Assembly (NCBI GenBank): GCA_030832695.1
Contig: JAURIP010000093.1
Span: 1-6,484 of the forward strand
Source: Sediminibacterium sp.
GTDB lineage: Bacteria > Bacteroidota > Bacteroidia > Chitinophagales > Chitinophagaceae
Length of the DNA stretch: 6,484 bases
Direction of reading: 5' to 3'
Shown: positions 1 through 5,380 of the stretch, in pieces
How positions within the stretch are numbered: the first letter of the stretch is position 1
Layout of the letters: each line of letters begins with the position of its first letter
The notes under the pieces: model-generated
Told to the model about the DNA's origin: nothing
Seen by the model: only the letters and a program-made list of their open reading frames with translations
Database searches by the model: none
Program-made: the position numbers and the translations under genes

Positions 1-198
1 CATATTTATGTATTACTTATTTTAGTACTTATATTTACTGTTTTTTCACCCACTGATTTATTCCCTAAATTTTTACAAGCCATTGTTGTAAAATATGCCT
101 TAAAAGCACTTCCTTGTTTTTTGGCTTGGTTGTTTATAAGTTATAACTTACTATTTAATCAATTTGACAATAAGTTATCCCTCCATGAAAAAAATTAA
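1..198 (+). CDS. C-terminal end of a membrane protein, probably a GT87/DUF2029-type glycosyltransferase (5' end outside window)
   Basis: An open frame runs in from the left edge for 65 codons and stops at TAA 196-198. The peptide is strongly hydrophobic: a membrane segment at about residues 2-15, a short polar loop (SPTDLFPKF), then a second hydrophobic stretch at about residues 36-54, and a short charged tail (NKLSLHEKN). The loop plus the following 'YALKALPC' resembles, from memory, the last two membrane segments of Bacteroidota DUF2029/GT87 polyprenol-linked mannosyltransferase-like proteins. The call fits the neighbouring glycosyltransferase and polysaccharide deacetylase. Only the tail is visible, so no catalytic residues can be checked. 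That it is coding is fairly sure; the family is an inference. It is convergent with the next gene, and a hairpin terminator follows. Confidence 0.55.
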   Translation, partial: HIYVLLILVLIFTVFSPTDLFPKFLQAIVVKYALKALPCFLAWLFISYNLLFNQFDNKLSLHEKN

Positions 199-236
199 TA
201 TTTTCAAAAATATCATCTTCGTATTAATGGACACTC

Positions 237-273
237 TGCTAAATTTGTTAAATTAGAAATTTAGCATTCTTTA
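237..273 (+). terminator. Intrinsic terminator-like hairpin after the partial membrane protein gene
   Basis: A perfect 10-bp inverted repeat, TGCTAAATTT (237-246) and AAATTTAGCA (257-266), encloses a 10-base loop and is followed on the plus strand by a T-rich run (TTCTTTATT). It lies between two convergent genes, 38 bp after the stop of the left one and 19 bp beyond the stop of the right one. The stem is AT-rich and so weak. The T-rich side favours action on the plus-strand transcript; read from the minus strand, no T tract follows, so bidirectional action is doubtful. Confidence 0.6.
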
Positions 274-285
274 TTAAGATTGAAT

Positions 286-1011
286 TTATTTGGAATATTT
301 AAATAGAATTTTTATATAATTGAGTACTTCTATTAAAATCGTTTTGACCCGTACTTTAGAAAATACGATCCCTTCTCTTGATTGAATAATGATGGGATGA
401 ACACGTATATTGGGGGATTTAGAGGCTAAAATTAAGTATTCTAAGTCAAAAAGAAAGGTTGGAATCTGAGTTTTTAAAAATAGGTCTTTCCCGTTTTCAT
501 TAAATCCTTTTAAGCCAGATTGCGTGTCTTTCACCTTCAATTGAGGAAAAAAATAAAAATTTATTTTTTTCAGAGACATTGATATTATTTTACGCACCAA
601 AGGTAATTGATAATAATATTGCTTATCTCGCACTCCAATCACAATATCGGCGGCATCTGAATAAAGTATGTGAAACATTTCTACTGCATTAGCTATTAAG
701 TAGGGATAATCAGCGTCTGTATAGATAATATATTTGCCGTTGGTTTGTCTCACGGCATCACGCAGAGCAGCACCCTTTCCCTGGTTTACAGGAGAATCTA
801 TATAGGTAAATTGTCCTACTGTCTCTTTTATCAATGCTATATCTTTTACACAAATTCCTGTTCCACTTCCGTCGTTCACTAAATACATATGTATTGTAAT
901 TTGAGCTGGAAGCATTTGTTTTAAATGGGCGTATTCGTGCAGCAATGCTTCAGCCCACCCAGTTTTGGGATTATATATAGGGTGGACAATATTTAAATCT
1001 GCAGTGGGCAT
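286..1011 (-). CDS. Family 2 glycosyltransferase (GT-A fold, soluble)
   Basis: A 241-residue protein with the marks of a GT2 nucleotide-sugar transferase of the dolichyl-phosphate-mannose-synthase/GtrB type. These are an N-terminal 'VHPIYN' strand (9-14), VNDGS (45-49) for nucleotide binding, NQGKGAALR (77-85), the metal-binding TDAD at 98-101 within 'YTDADYPY', a DTQSGLKGF acceptor-loop motif (162-170), and FDLEYL (188-193). There is no signal peptide and no C-terminal membrane pair, so it should work on the cytoplasmic face of the inner membrane, moving a sugar to a lipid carrier or glycan precursor; donor and acceptor cannot be told. The length suits a bare catalytic domain. ATG 1009-1011 leaves 34 residues before the DGS strand, as expected; no Shine-Dalgarno is visible, only an A-rich leader. 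It is divergent from the deacetylase gene, and the two plausibly serve one envelope-glycan pathway. Family call firm, substrate unknown. Confidence 0.9.
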   Translation of the reverse strand: MPTADLNIVHPIYNPKTGWAEALLHEYAHLKQMLPAQITIHMYLVNDGSGTGICVKDIALIKETVGQFTYIDSPVNQGKGAALRDAVRQTNGKYIIYTDADYPYLIANAVEMFHILYSDAADIVIGVRDKQYYYQLPLVRKIISMSLKKINFYFFPQLKVKDTQSGLKGFNENGKDLFLKTQIPTFLFDLEYLILASKSPNIRVHPIIIQSREGIVFSKVRVKTILIEVLNYIKILFKYSK

Positions 1012-1095
1012 GAATTTTTTTTACAATATTACTATTTTTTATTACTTTAAAATATATATTTACAGAATAAATGCATAAATCTACCTTTTTTTACT

Positions 1096-1122
1096 AGGAT
1101 ATAAAGTATGAAATTTTTATGA
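1096..1122 (+). promoter_or_regulatory. Ribosome-binding site with a five-codon leader ORF overlapping the deacetylase start
   Basis: AGGA at 1096-1099 sits 8 bases before ATG 1108, an ideal spacing. That ATG opens a tiny frame (M-K-F-L-stop) whose TGA at 1120-1122 overlaps the deacetylase ATG at 1119-1121 as ATGA. The deacetylase ATG itself has no ribosome-binding site at a normal distance (AGGA would be 19 bases away). This is the layout of translational coupling by stop-start reinitiation. Alternatively, one more T in the T5 run at 1114-1118 would place ATG 1108 in frame with the deacetylase, so a sequencing error or a strain-variable homopolymer is possible. The sequence is certain; the role is inferred. 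Confidence 0.35.
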
Positions 1123-1895
1123 CGCCTAAAATTTTATTAAGTTTTGATGTAGAGGAGTTTGATATGCCTTTGGAATATAATTTTAATATTTCTATTGAAA
1201 CCCAAATGGAAATTGGTAAAAAAGGTTTAGATAATTTAATGCCCATTTTAAATAATGATAATTATACGACCACTTTATTTACTACGGCCAATTTTGCAAA
1301 TCATTATCCTGATCTTATTAAAACACTATCGGATAAGCATGAAATTGCATCCCATACTTTTTATCATTCTAACTTCACAACAGCGGATTTGCTATCCTCT
1401 AGGCTAAGATTATCTGAGATTACTGAAAAGCCCATTACAGGCTTAAGAATGTCTAGGATGCGACTAGTTCCAATGAAGGATATTCAGGAGGCCGGGTACT
1501 TATATGATGCCTCCATGAATCCCACCTGGCTTCCTGGCAGGTACAATAATTTTAACAAGCCTCGAACGCTTTACAAAGAGGAAGGAATGATAAGGATTCC
1601 AGCGTCGGTGAGTCCAAATTTTAGAATTCCATTGTTTTGGTTAAGTTTTAAAAATTTCCCCTACGCTTTGTATCTAAGATTGGCTTTACAAACCTTAAGA
1701 AAGGATGGCTATTTGAGCCTATATTTTCATCCCTGGGAGTTTACGAATATCAACGCCTTTGGTTTGCCAAAATATACCATAAAAGGGTCTGATAATGAGC
1801 TACTTGAAAAGTTATACCGTTTACTGAATGACCTAAAAAAGCAGGCTAAATTTTGCACTATGTCTGATTTCCTAGAAATTACTACCATCGAATAA
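1119..1895 (+). CDS. NodB-type polysaccharide deacetylase (carbohydrate esterase 4-like)
   Basis: A 258-residue protein with the NodB-homology motifs in order. Motif 1 is SFDVEEFD, with the catalytic-base Asp near residue 10; HEIASHTFYH (74-83) supplies the metal-binding His79 and His83 of motif 2; the motif 4 region is YDASMNPTWLPGRYN (129-143); YFHPWEF (202-208) supplies the motif 5 His204. Such enzymes remove N-acetyl (sometimes O-acetyl) groups from a glycan using a divalent metal. HPWE resembles the deacetylases found with exopolysaccharide loci. Motif 3, usually R-x-P-Y/F, is replaced by GLRMSRMRLVP (108-118); I believe related Bacteroidota proteins also vary here. There is no signal peptide, so it probably acts in the cytoplasm or on a membrane-bound precursor. 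ATG 1119 puts motif 1 at the very N terminus, as expected. It is divergent from the GT2 gene and likely works with it. Family firm, substrate unknown. Confidence 0.88.
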   Translation: MTPKILLSFDVEEFDMPLEYNFNISIETQMEIGKKGLDNLMPILNNDNYTTTLFTTANFANHYPDLIKTLSDKHEIASHTFYHSNFTTADLLSSRLRLSEITEKPITGLRMSRMRLVPMKDIQEAGYLYDASMNPTWLPGRYNNFNKPRTLYKEEGMIRIPASVSPNFRIPLFWLSFKNFPYALYLRLALQTLRKDGYLSLYFHPWEFTNINAFGLPKYTIKGSDNELLEKLYRLLNDLKKQAKFCTMSDFLEITTIE

Positions 1896-1937
1896 ACCTA
1901 CGGCCCTATTTTTTGTCAAAATTACAAATTAACAAAA

Positions 1938-2021
1938 ATGGGGACTCATTTACTTCAGATATTTTTTGCAATACTTTTTATCACTACACTTTATTTTAGC
2001 CGTAAGAGTAGTAAATGCTAA
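1938..2021 (+). CDS. Possible 27-residue membrane microprotein
   Basis: ATG 1938 opens 27 codons ending at TAA 2019-2021. The peptide begins MGTHLLQIFF, continues with a hydrophobic stretch (about residues 5-20: LLQIFFAILFITTLYF) and ends in a basic tail (SRKSSKC). That is the shape of a single-span inner-membrane peptide with its positive C terminus in the cytoplasm. It starts 42 bp after the deacetylase stop on the same strand and could share that transcript. No Shine-Dalgarno is seen, only an A-rich leader (AACAAAAATG). A short hairpin begins at its stop codon. An open frame this short in AT-rich DNA can arise by chance, and I recognise no family, so it stays doubtful. Confidence 0.22.
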   Translation: MGTHLLQIFFAILFITTLYFSRKSSKC

Positions 2022-2037
2022 TAGGTTCAAACCTATT
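2020..2037 (+). terminator. Small hairpin, weak terminator candidate in the deacetylase-nhaD gap
   Basis: AATAGGT (2020-2026) and ACCTATT (2031-2037) form a perfect 7-bp stem with a TCAA tetraloop. It overlaps the stop codon of the possible microprotein. The following sequence (TATGATAA) is not a proper T tract, so termination would be weak. It is the only compact hairpin between the deacetylase and nhaD and may end the upstream transcript. Confidence 0.3.
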
Positions 2038-2201
2038 TATGATAACTCAGACATTTAAATAATTTCATTAGGCTTTATGCGTCTCTACTATGACCATTTC
2101 GTCCTATTATCTTAGGCTTCCCCATCCTGTATAAGATGTTTATCAATTTATAATTACTACCTTTATTTGGTATTTATTTTGTATCATTTAAAACAATTAG
2201 A

Positions 2202-3479
2202 ATGGTTTTAGGGTTGCTGCTTGTTTTTTTTATTGGTTATTTAGCGATTACTTTCGAAGGCGTTTTAAAAATAAATAAATCGGCCATTGCACTAGTTACG
2301 GCTGTTCTGTGTTGGATTTTAATCATTTATGACACCCCTGAAAAAAATATTGTTTTAGAAGCATTGTCGCATCATTTAAGTGAAATTAGTGAGATACTAT
2401 TTTTTCTTTTAGGGGCAATGACTATTGTGGAATTAATTGATGCGCACGATGGATTTCAAAATATTGTAGACAGGATAAAAACAACACATAAAGGCAAATT
2501 GATCTGGCTAATAGGTTTAATCACCTTCTTTTTATCTGCTGTTTTGGATAATTTGACCACCACCATTGTTATGGCTTCTATTTTAAATAAATTAGTAGCA
2601 GATAAAAAAACAAAATGGCGGTTATTGGGCTTAGTGGTCATATCGGCTAATGCAGGTGGTGCATTTAGTCCCATTGGGGATGTAACAACAACCATGTTGT
2701 GGATTGGGGGACAAGTCACTGCCTTGAACATAATAAAACAAAGTTTTTTTGCAAGTTTTATTTGCATGGCGTTACCCGCTATTATTATTAATTACACCAT
2801 CAAAGGACGAATCATTTTTAAAAATGAAGCAGCCCCTAGTTTGAATTTTACGACAAATGCTAAGGAGCGAAATTTCATATTTGTAGCTGGGATTGTATGT
2901 TTATTATTTGTACCTGTTTTTAAAACAATAACGCATTTGCCACCCTATATGGGCATGCTTTTTTGCTTAGGAGTTATGTGGGTAATCACGGAGGTTATTC
3001 ATAATAAAAAACACGAATCAGAAAAGGGGCTACTTTCCGTGAACCATGCATTACGAAAAATTGATACACCTAGTATTTTATTTTTCTTTGGGATTTTAAT
3101 GAGTGTGAGTTCATTACAATATGTAGGTGTTTTGTCAAAGATGGCGCAGTATTTAAATGATGTAATGGGTAGTATAAATGGTGTAGCGATTAGTATTGGT
3201 ATGCTGTCTGCTGTTTTTGATAATGTGCCATTAGTTGCTGCTTTACAAAATATGTATAGCCTTCAAACTTATCCTACGGATCATTATTTTTGGGAATTAA
3301 TTGCTTATACTGCTGGAACAGGGGGCTCTATTTTAATCATTGGATCTGCGGCAGGGGTTGCCGTTATGGGTATGGAAAAAATTGATTTTTTCTGGTATCT
3401 TAAAAATATAAGCTGGATTGCATTCATTGGATTTTTAACTGGCGCTGCAGTGTTTATCTTACAAAATCGCTTTCTATAA
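2202..3479 (+). CDS. nhaD: Na+/H+ antiporter, NhaD family
   Basis: A 425-residue integral membrane protein of the ion transporter (IT) superfamily, with roughly 11-13 hydrophobic segments spread from residue 1 to about 420. Diagnostic stretches are LSAVLDNLTTT (111-121), SANAGGAFSPIGDVTTTMLW (148-167), AVFDNVPLVAA (337-347) and the glycine-rich GTGGSILIIGSAAGVAVMG (372-390). Both repeat halves carry a D-N pair (Asp116-Asn117 and Asp340-Asn341), typical of the NhaD/ArsB-like fold where acidic residues in broken helices bind the ion. It should exchange cytoplasmic Na+ (or Li+) for external H+ and help with salt and alkaline stress. Length matches the family. An in-frame TAG (2199-2201) directly precedes the ATG, and the membrane topology begins at once, so the start is probably right despite having no Shine-Dalgarno. 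It appears to be transcribed alone and ends one base from the convergent pabC stop. Confidence 0.92.
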   Translation: MVLGLLLVFFIGYLAITFEGVLKINKSAIALVTAVLCWILIIYDTPEKNIVLEALSHHLSEISEILFFLLGAMTIVELIDAHDGFQNIVDRIKTTHKGKLIWLIGLITFFLSAVLDNLTTTIVMASILNKLVADKKTKWRLLGLVVISANAGGAFSPIGDVTTTMLWIGGQVTALNIIKQSFFASFICMALPAIIINYTIKGRIIFKNEAAPSLNFTTNAKERNFIFVAGIVCLLFVPVFKTITHLPPYMGMLFCLGVMWVITEVIHNKKHESEKGLLSVNHALRKIDTPSILFFFGILMSVSSLQYVGVLSKMAQYLNDVMGSINGVAISIGMLSAVFDNVPLVAALQNMYSLQTYPTDHYFWELIAYTAGTGGSILIIGSAAGVAVMGMEKIDFFWYLKNISWIAFIGFLTGAAVFILQNRFL

Positions 3480-3480
3480 A

Positions 3481-4080
3481 TCAGGAATGAACTAAATGTC
3501 CTATTTCAATTTCGGGAGATTCCTCCCAAAGCATCATTGCATTAATAAACTTTAATTTAGTGTAACTTGATAAATCACTAATTGTGATATCTTTTTCAAT
3601 AATTTTATTTTGGTCAATGAGCCTAGCGCGATGCGTGCCTAAGAGTAGGGGATATAAAGGTGTGTGCCATTCACTTCCATTAAAAAAAACTAAATTAGCG
3701 TAATTGCCGTCCTTAATCATATTGTTTTGTAGAATAATCATTTCATCTGTTCCTGCATTTTTCAATGCTTCATTCAGCCAGTTGCGATTGGTGTATTTAT
3801 ACTGATATTCTTCGAGCGCTGCTTGATGAATGGAGACAGTTTGAATTGTTTTTTTATGATAAACTGCTTTTTCAATATGGTATGCTCCCTCTAAATTATA
3901 TAAGCACTTTATTTTATATACGATATCTTTTTCAGAATCATGTACCAGCTGTATTTTATCAAGTTGGATGTACGTTTTTCCTCCCAATGCGCTAACCGTT
4001 CGATTGATGCGAGCTTGATGGTAGGATACATTTTCAAGTACCCCGTTTACATATCGTATGGTTTCAAAAAAGGGGTACAT
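3481..4080 (-). CDS. pabC: Aminotransferase class IV, probable 4-amino-4-deoxychorismate lyase
   Basis: A 199-residue fold-type IV PLP enzyme, short for the family (E. coli PabC is about 270). Lys95 in 'YKYTNRNWLNEAL' is placed like the PLP-binding lysine. Then come ADEAL-like 'TDEMIIL' (111-117), the cofactor-loop region IKDGNYANLVFF (122-133), and TPLYPLLLGTHRARLI (140-155), which resembles the TP-x-x-x-x-LxGTxR segment of the family. PabC cleaves aminodeoxychorismate to 4-aminobenzoate and pyruvate for folate synthesis. Its ATG lies inside the end of pabB (17-bp overlap), strong support for the role and for translational coupling. The usual acidic T/S-E of the loop is replaced by Lys-Asp-Gly (123-125). 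No separate promoter is visible. The gene ends one base from the convergent nhaD stop with no clear terminator. A branched-chain or D-amino acid aminotransferase is unlikely given the partner gene. Confidence 0.82.
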   Translation of the reverse strand: MYPFFETIRYVNGVLENVSYHQARINRTVSALGGKTYIQLDKIQLVHDSEKDIVYKIKCLYNLEGAYHIEKAVYHKKTIQTVSIHQAALEEYQYKYTNRNWLNEALKNAGTDEMIILQNNMIKDGNYANLVFFNGSEWHTPLYPLLLGTHRARLIDQNKIIEKDITISDLSSYTKLKFINAMMLWEESPEIEIGHLVHS

Positions 4081-5032
4081 ATACTTTGTCTATCATTTCT
4101 TGGTATTCATTAAGGGCATCACTATTACAGGTAATACCACCACCACTGCGATAATAACCATCATTTTGTAAATAGCGGATTAAAACAGTGCTGTCTAAAT
4201 TTTTTCCGTCATAATAACCGGCAATACCTGTGTAATAGCCTCTGTCTTCATTTTCGGCAGCAGCAATGATGTTGACCGTTTTTTGTTTGGGCGCACCGGA
4301 GATGGACCCTGCTGGTAACAAATCAAAAAGAGTATCTCCTATATTTTCATTGTAATTAACGGCTAATTCGCCCATGATTTCAGAACTTACTTGACCTAGG
4401 TTGCCCTCTTGTGTCACTATCTCCTCATAATACCTGTATTTGGTAACTTTTACATTTTTTGATACCCTACTTAAATCATTTCTTATCAGGTCCACCATGG
4501 TGGCATGTTCTGAAATTTCTTTTTGATTTTGTAGGAGTATATTTTTCGCATCGGGGATGCTTGCATTAATGGTTCCCTTCATCGGATAGGAGTATATCTT
4601 GCCGTCTTTTATTTTTACAAAAGTTTCTGGCGAAAAACATACAAATTCATCTTTTAAATAGCAAGTGTATTTTGCATTTGCACCATTAAAAATTTCTCCA
4701 ATCGTATAATTTGAATTAATTCTAGTCTTGGCAGTTAGGTTGATTAAAAAGCTATTGCCTATTTCAATTTCTTTTTTTATATGATCAAACTTACTTTTAT
4801 ATGCTTCAAATGAAATAGGTGTTTTGTTAAATTCAAAAGTGGATTTATGACTACTTACTTTGTCTGTGTTCGTATTTTCTTGATTCGTTACTCCATCAAA
4901 GTTAAATTGGAAAACATTTTCTGTGTCGGCCCATTTCCAACACATTGGTTTCTTTAATTCAAAATCAAGTAAAAAAACAAATGGCATATGTTCTTTCCCC
5001 CATTGATTCATTACTGATTTGATATCGCTCAC
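4064..5032 (-). CDS. pabB: Aminodeoxychorismate synthase component I
   Basis: A 322-residue chorismate-binding enzyme. The catalytic domain shows SPETFVK (134-140), YPMKGT (149-154), HATMVDLIRNDLSRV (176-190), LPAGSISGAPKQKT (239-252), YYTGIAGYYDG (266-276) and SGGGIT (296-301). Lys152 in PMKGT is the lysine that marks aminodeoxychorismate synthase; anthranilate synthase TrpE has Ala there. It converts chorismate and ammonia to aminodeoxychorismate, which PabC, encoded directly downstream with a 17-bp overlap, turns into 4-aminobenzoate. No glutaminase (pabA) is in the window. The protein is shorter than E. coli PabB (453), with a reduced N-terminal domain. The start is GTG at 5030-5032: there is no in-frame ATG upstream before the TAA, and the next Met is at residue 8. 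The frame upstream stays open for 17 codons, but the -7-like box at 5053-5060 argues for the GTG. Confidence 0.92.
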   Translation of the reverse strand: MSDIKSVMNQWGKEHMPFVFLLDFELKKPMCWKWADTENVFQFNFDGVTNQENTNTDKVSSHKSTFEFNKTPISFEAYKSKFDHIKKEIEIGNSFLINLTAKTRINSNYTIGEIFNGANAKYTCYLKDEFVCFSPETFVKIKDGKIYSYPMKGTINASIPDAKNILLQNQKEISEHATMVDLIRNDLSRVSKNVKVTKYRYYEEIVTQEGNLGQVSSEIMGELAVNYNENIGDTLFDLLPAGSISGAPKQKTVNIIAAAENEDRGYYTGIAGYYDGKNLDSTVLIRYLQNDGYYRSGGGITCNSDALNEYQEMIDKVYVPLF

Positions 5033-5052
5033 TTTATTGAAAATTATTTTTT

Positions 5053-5060
5053 CAAAGATA
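5053..5060 (-). promoter_or_regulatory. Bacteroidota -7 promoter box for pabBC
   Basis: Read on the minus strand, this is TATCTTTG, an exact match to the Bacteroidota sigma-A -7 consensus TAnnTTTG. It lies 20 bp upstream of the pabB GTG, so a transcript starting a few bases beyond it would have a leader of only about 10-15 bases. No TTG/TTTG is seen at the usual 19-21 bp upstream (the -33 element), so the promoter is half-supported. It sits in the 75-bp divergent region shared with the small basic protein gene, which has a TATATTTA near-match on the plus strand at 5082-5089. Confidence 0.45.
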
Positions 5061-5107
5061 TGTTTATTGTCTTTTTTTAATTATATTTATATCCTAAAAT
5101 AATAACT

Positions 5108-5269
5108 ATGGGATTTGCTATTAATAAAAAAATTGCAGCAAAAAATTCCACCAATACAACAAAGGCGTCGGTACAAGGTGGAAGTTCAAAATTTATCGCT
5201 AAAGCCAATACAAAATCAACTGGGGCGGCTAAAAAACCAATTAAAACTGGCGGTTCTAGAGGAAGTTGA
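5108..5269 (+). CDS. Small, highly basic, acid-free hypothetical protein (53 aa)
   Basis: ATG 5108 opens 53 codons to TGA 5267-5269. The protein begins MGFAINKKIAAKN and ends KKPIKTGGSRGS. It has ten Lys, one Arg and no Asp or Glu, and is otherwise rich in Ala, Gly, Ser, Thr and Asn; Phe3 and Phe29 are the only aromatic residues. No signal peptide or membrane span is present. The two halves look loosely alike: 'IAAKNSTNTTKA...QGGSSK' and 'IAKANTKSTGAAKK...TGGSR' both run IA-x-x-N...T...GGS-K/R, hinting at an internal duplication. The composition recalls disordered nucleic-acid-binding tails, but no function can be assigned. Real-gene evidence is its own divergent promoter region, a good intrinsic terminator 45 bp after the stop, and a non-random composition. 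A TATATTTA -7-like element lies 18 bp upstream; no Shine-Dalgarno is seen. I do not recognise a named family. Confidence 0.65.
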   Translation: MGFAINKKIAAKNSTNTTKASVQGGSSKFIAKANTKSTGAAKKPIKTGGSRGS

Positions 5270-5280
5270 TCTATGACGGA

Positions 5281-5297
5281 CCTCCCTTTATCGGAGG
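5281..5297 (+). repeat. GC-rich stem-loop exposing CCTCC/GGAGG in the 3' region of the small gene
   Basis: CCTCC (5281-5285) and GGAGG (5293-5297) pair perfectly around a 7-base loop (CTTTATC), 11 bp after the stop of the small basic gene. No T tract follows, so it is not itself a terminator. It is a GC-rich spot in a very AT-rich gap. A second perfect inverted repeat, ATTGAT-A-ATCAAT, follows at 5304-5316 and overlaps the foot of the terminator stem. Confidence 0.4.
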
Positions 5298-5313
5298 CAA
5301 CAAATTGATAATC

Positions 5314-5350
5314 AATGCTTTGTAATTAATATTGCAAGGCATTTTATTTT
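5314..5350 (+). terminator. Rho-independent terminator of the small basic protein gene
   Basis: AATGCTTTG (5314-5322) pairs with CAAGGCATT (5335-5343) in a 9-bp stem with one G-T wobble and a 12-base loop. It is followed directly by a T-rich run (TTTTATTTT, 5342-5350). Position and orientation fit the end of the 5108-5269 transcript and separate it from the secreted propeller gene downstream. Confidence 0.7.
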
Positions 5351-5380
5351 AAAGTCGACGCTTATCATTTTTGGCGGGTC

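Larger units (their letters stand above)
1896..2201. other. 306-bp intergenic gap between the deacetylase and nhaD genes
   Basis: No convincing full-size gene is present on either strand; the longest open frame worth noting is the 27-codon one at 1938-2021. A small hairpin lies at 2020-2037. The last 60 bases before nhaD are AT-rich, with a TACCTTTA element at about 2157-2164 that approaches the Bacteroidota -7 consensus TAnnTTTG. It lacks a TTG at the expected -33 distance, so I do not call a promoter. The deacetylase has no clear terminator of its own directly after its stop. Confidence 0.6.

Noticed and set aside
2020..2040. AGGTTCAAACCT resembling the T-arm of a tRNA
   Set aside because: A T-arm needs a 5-bp stem around a 7-base loop; here the perfect pairing leaves only a TCAA loop. 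No acceptor, D or anticodon arm can be found upstream.
2101..2140. ATCTTA...TAAGAT inverted repeat in the deacetylase-nhaD gap
   Set aside because: Only 6 bp with a long loop; expected by chance in AT-rich DNA.
2157..2181. nhaD promoter from TACCTTTA or the TTTATTTTG-like sequences
   Set aside because: Each misses the TAnnTTTG consensus, and no -33 TTG is found at the right distance.
2456..2767. 103-codon open frame on the minus strand inside nhaD
   Set aside because: Antisense shadow of a well-supported membrane protein gene; no recognisable motifs.
3514..3527. GGGAG-ATTC-CTCCC hairpin as a terminator for nhaD or pabC
   Set aside because: No T tract follows on either strand, and the bases are explained by pabC codons (Trp-Glu-Glu-Ser-Pro).
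3765..3995. 76-codon open frame on the plus strand inside pabC
   Set aside because: Antisense to a coding region with clear PLP-enzyme motifs; the translation shows no family features.
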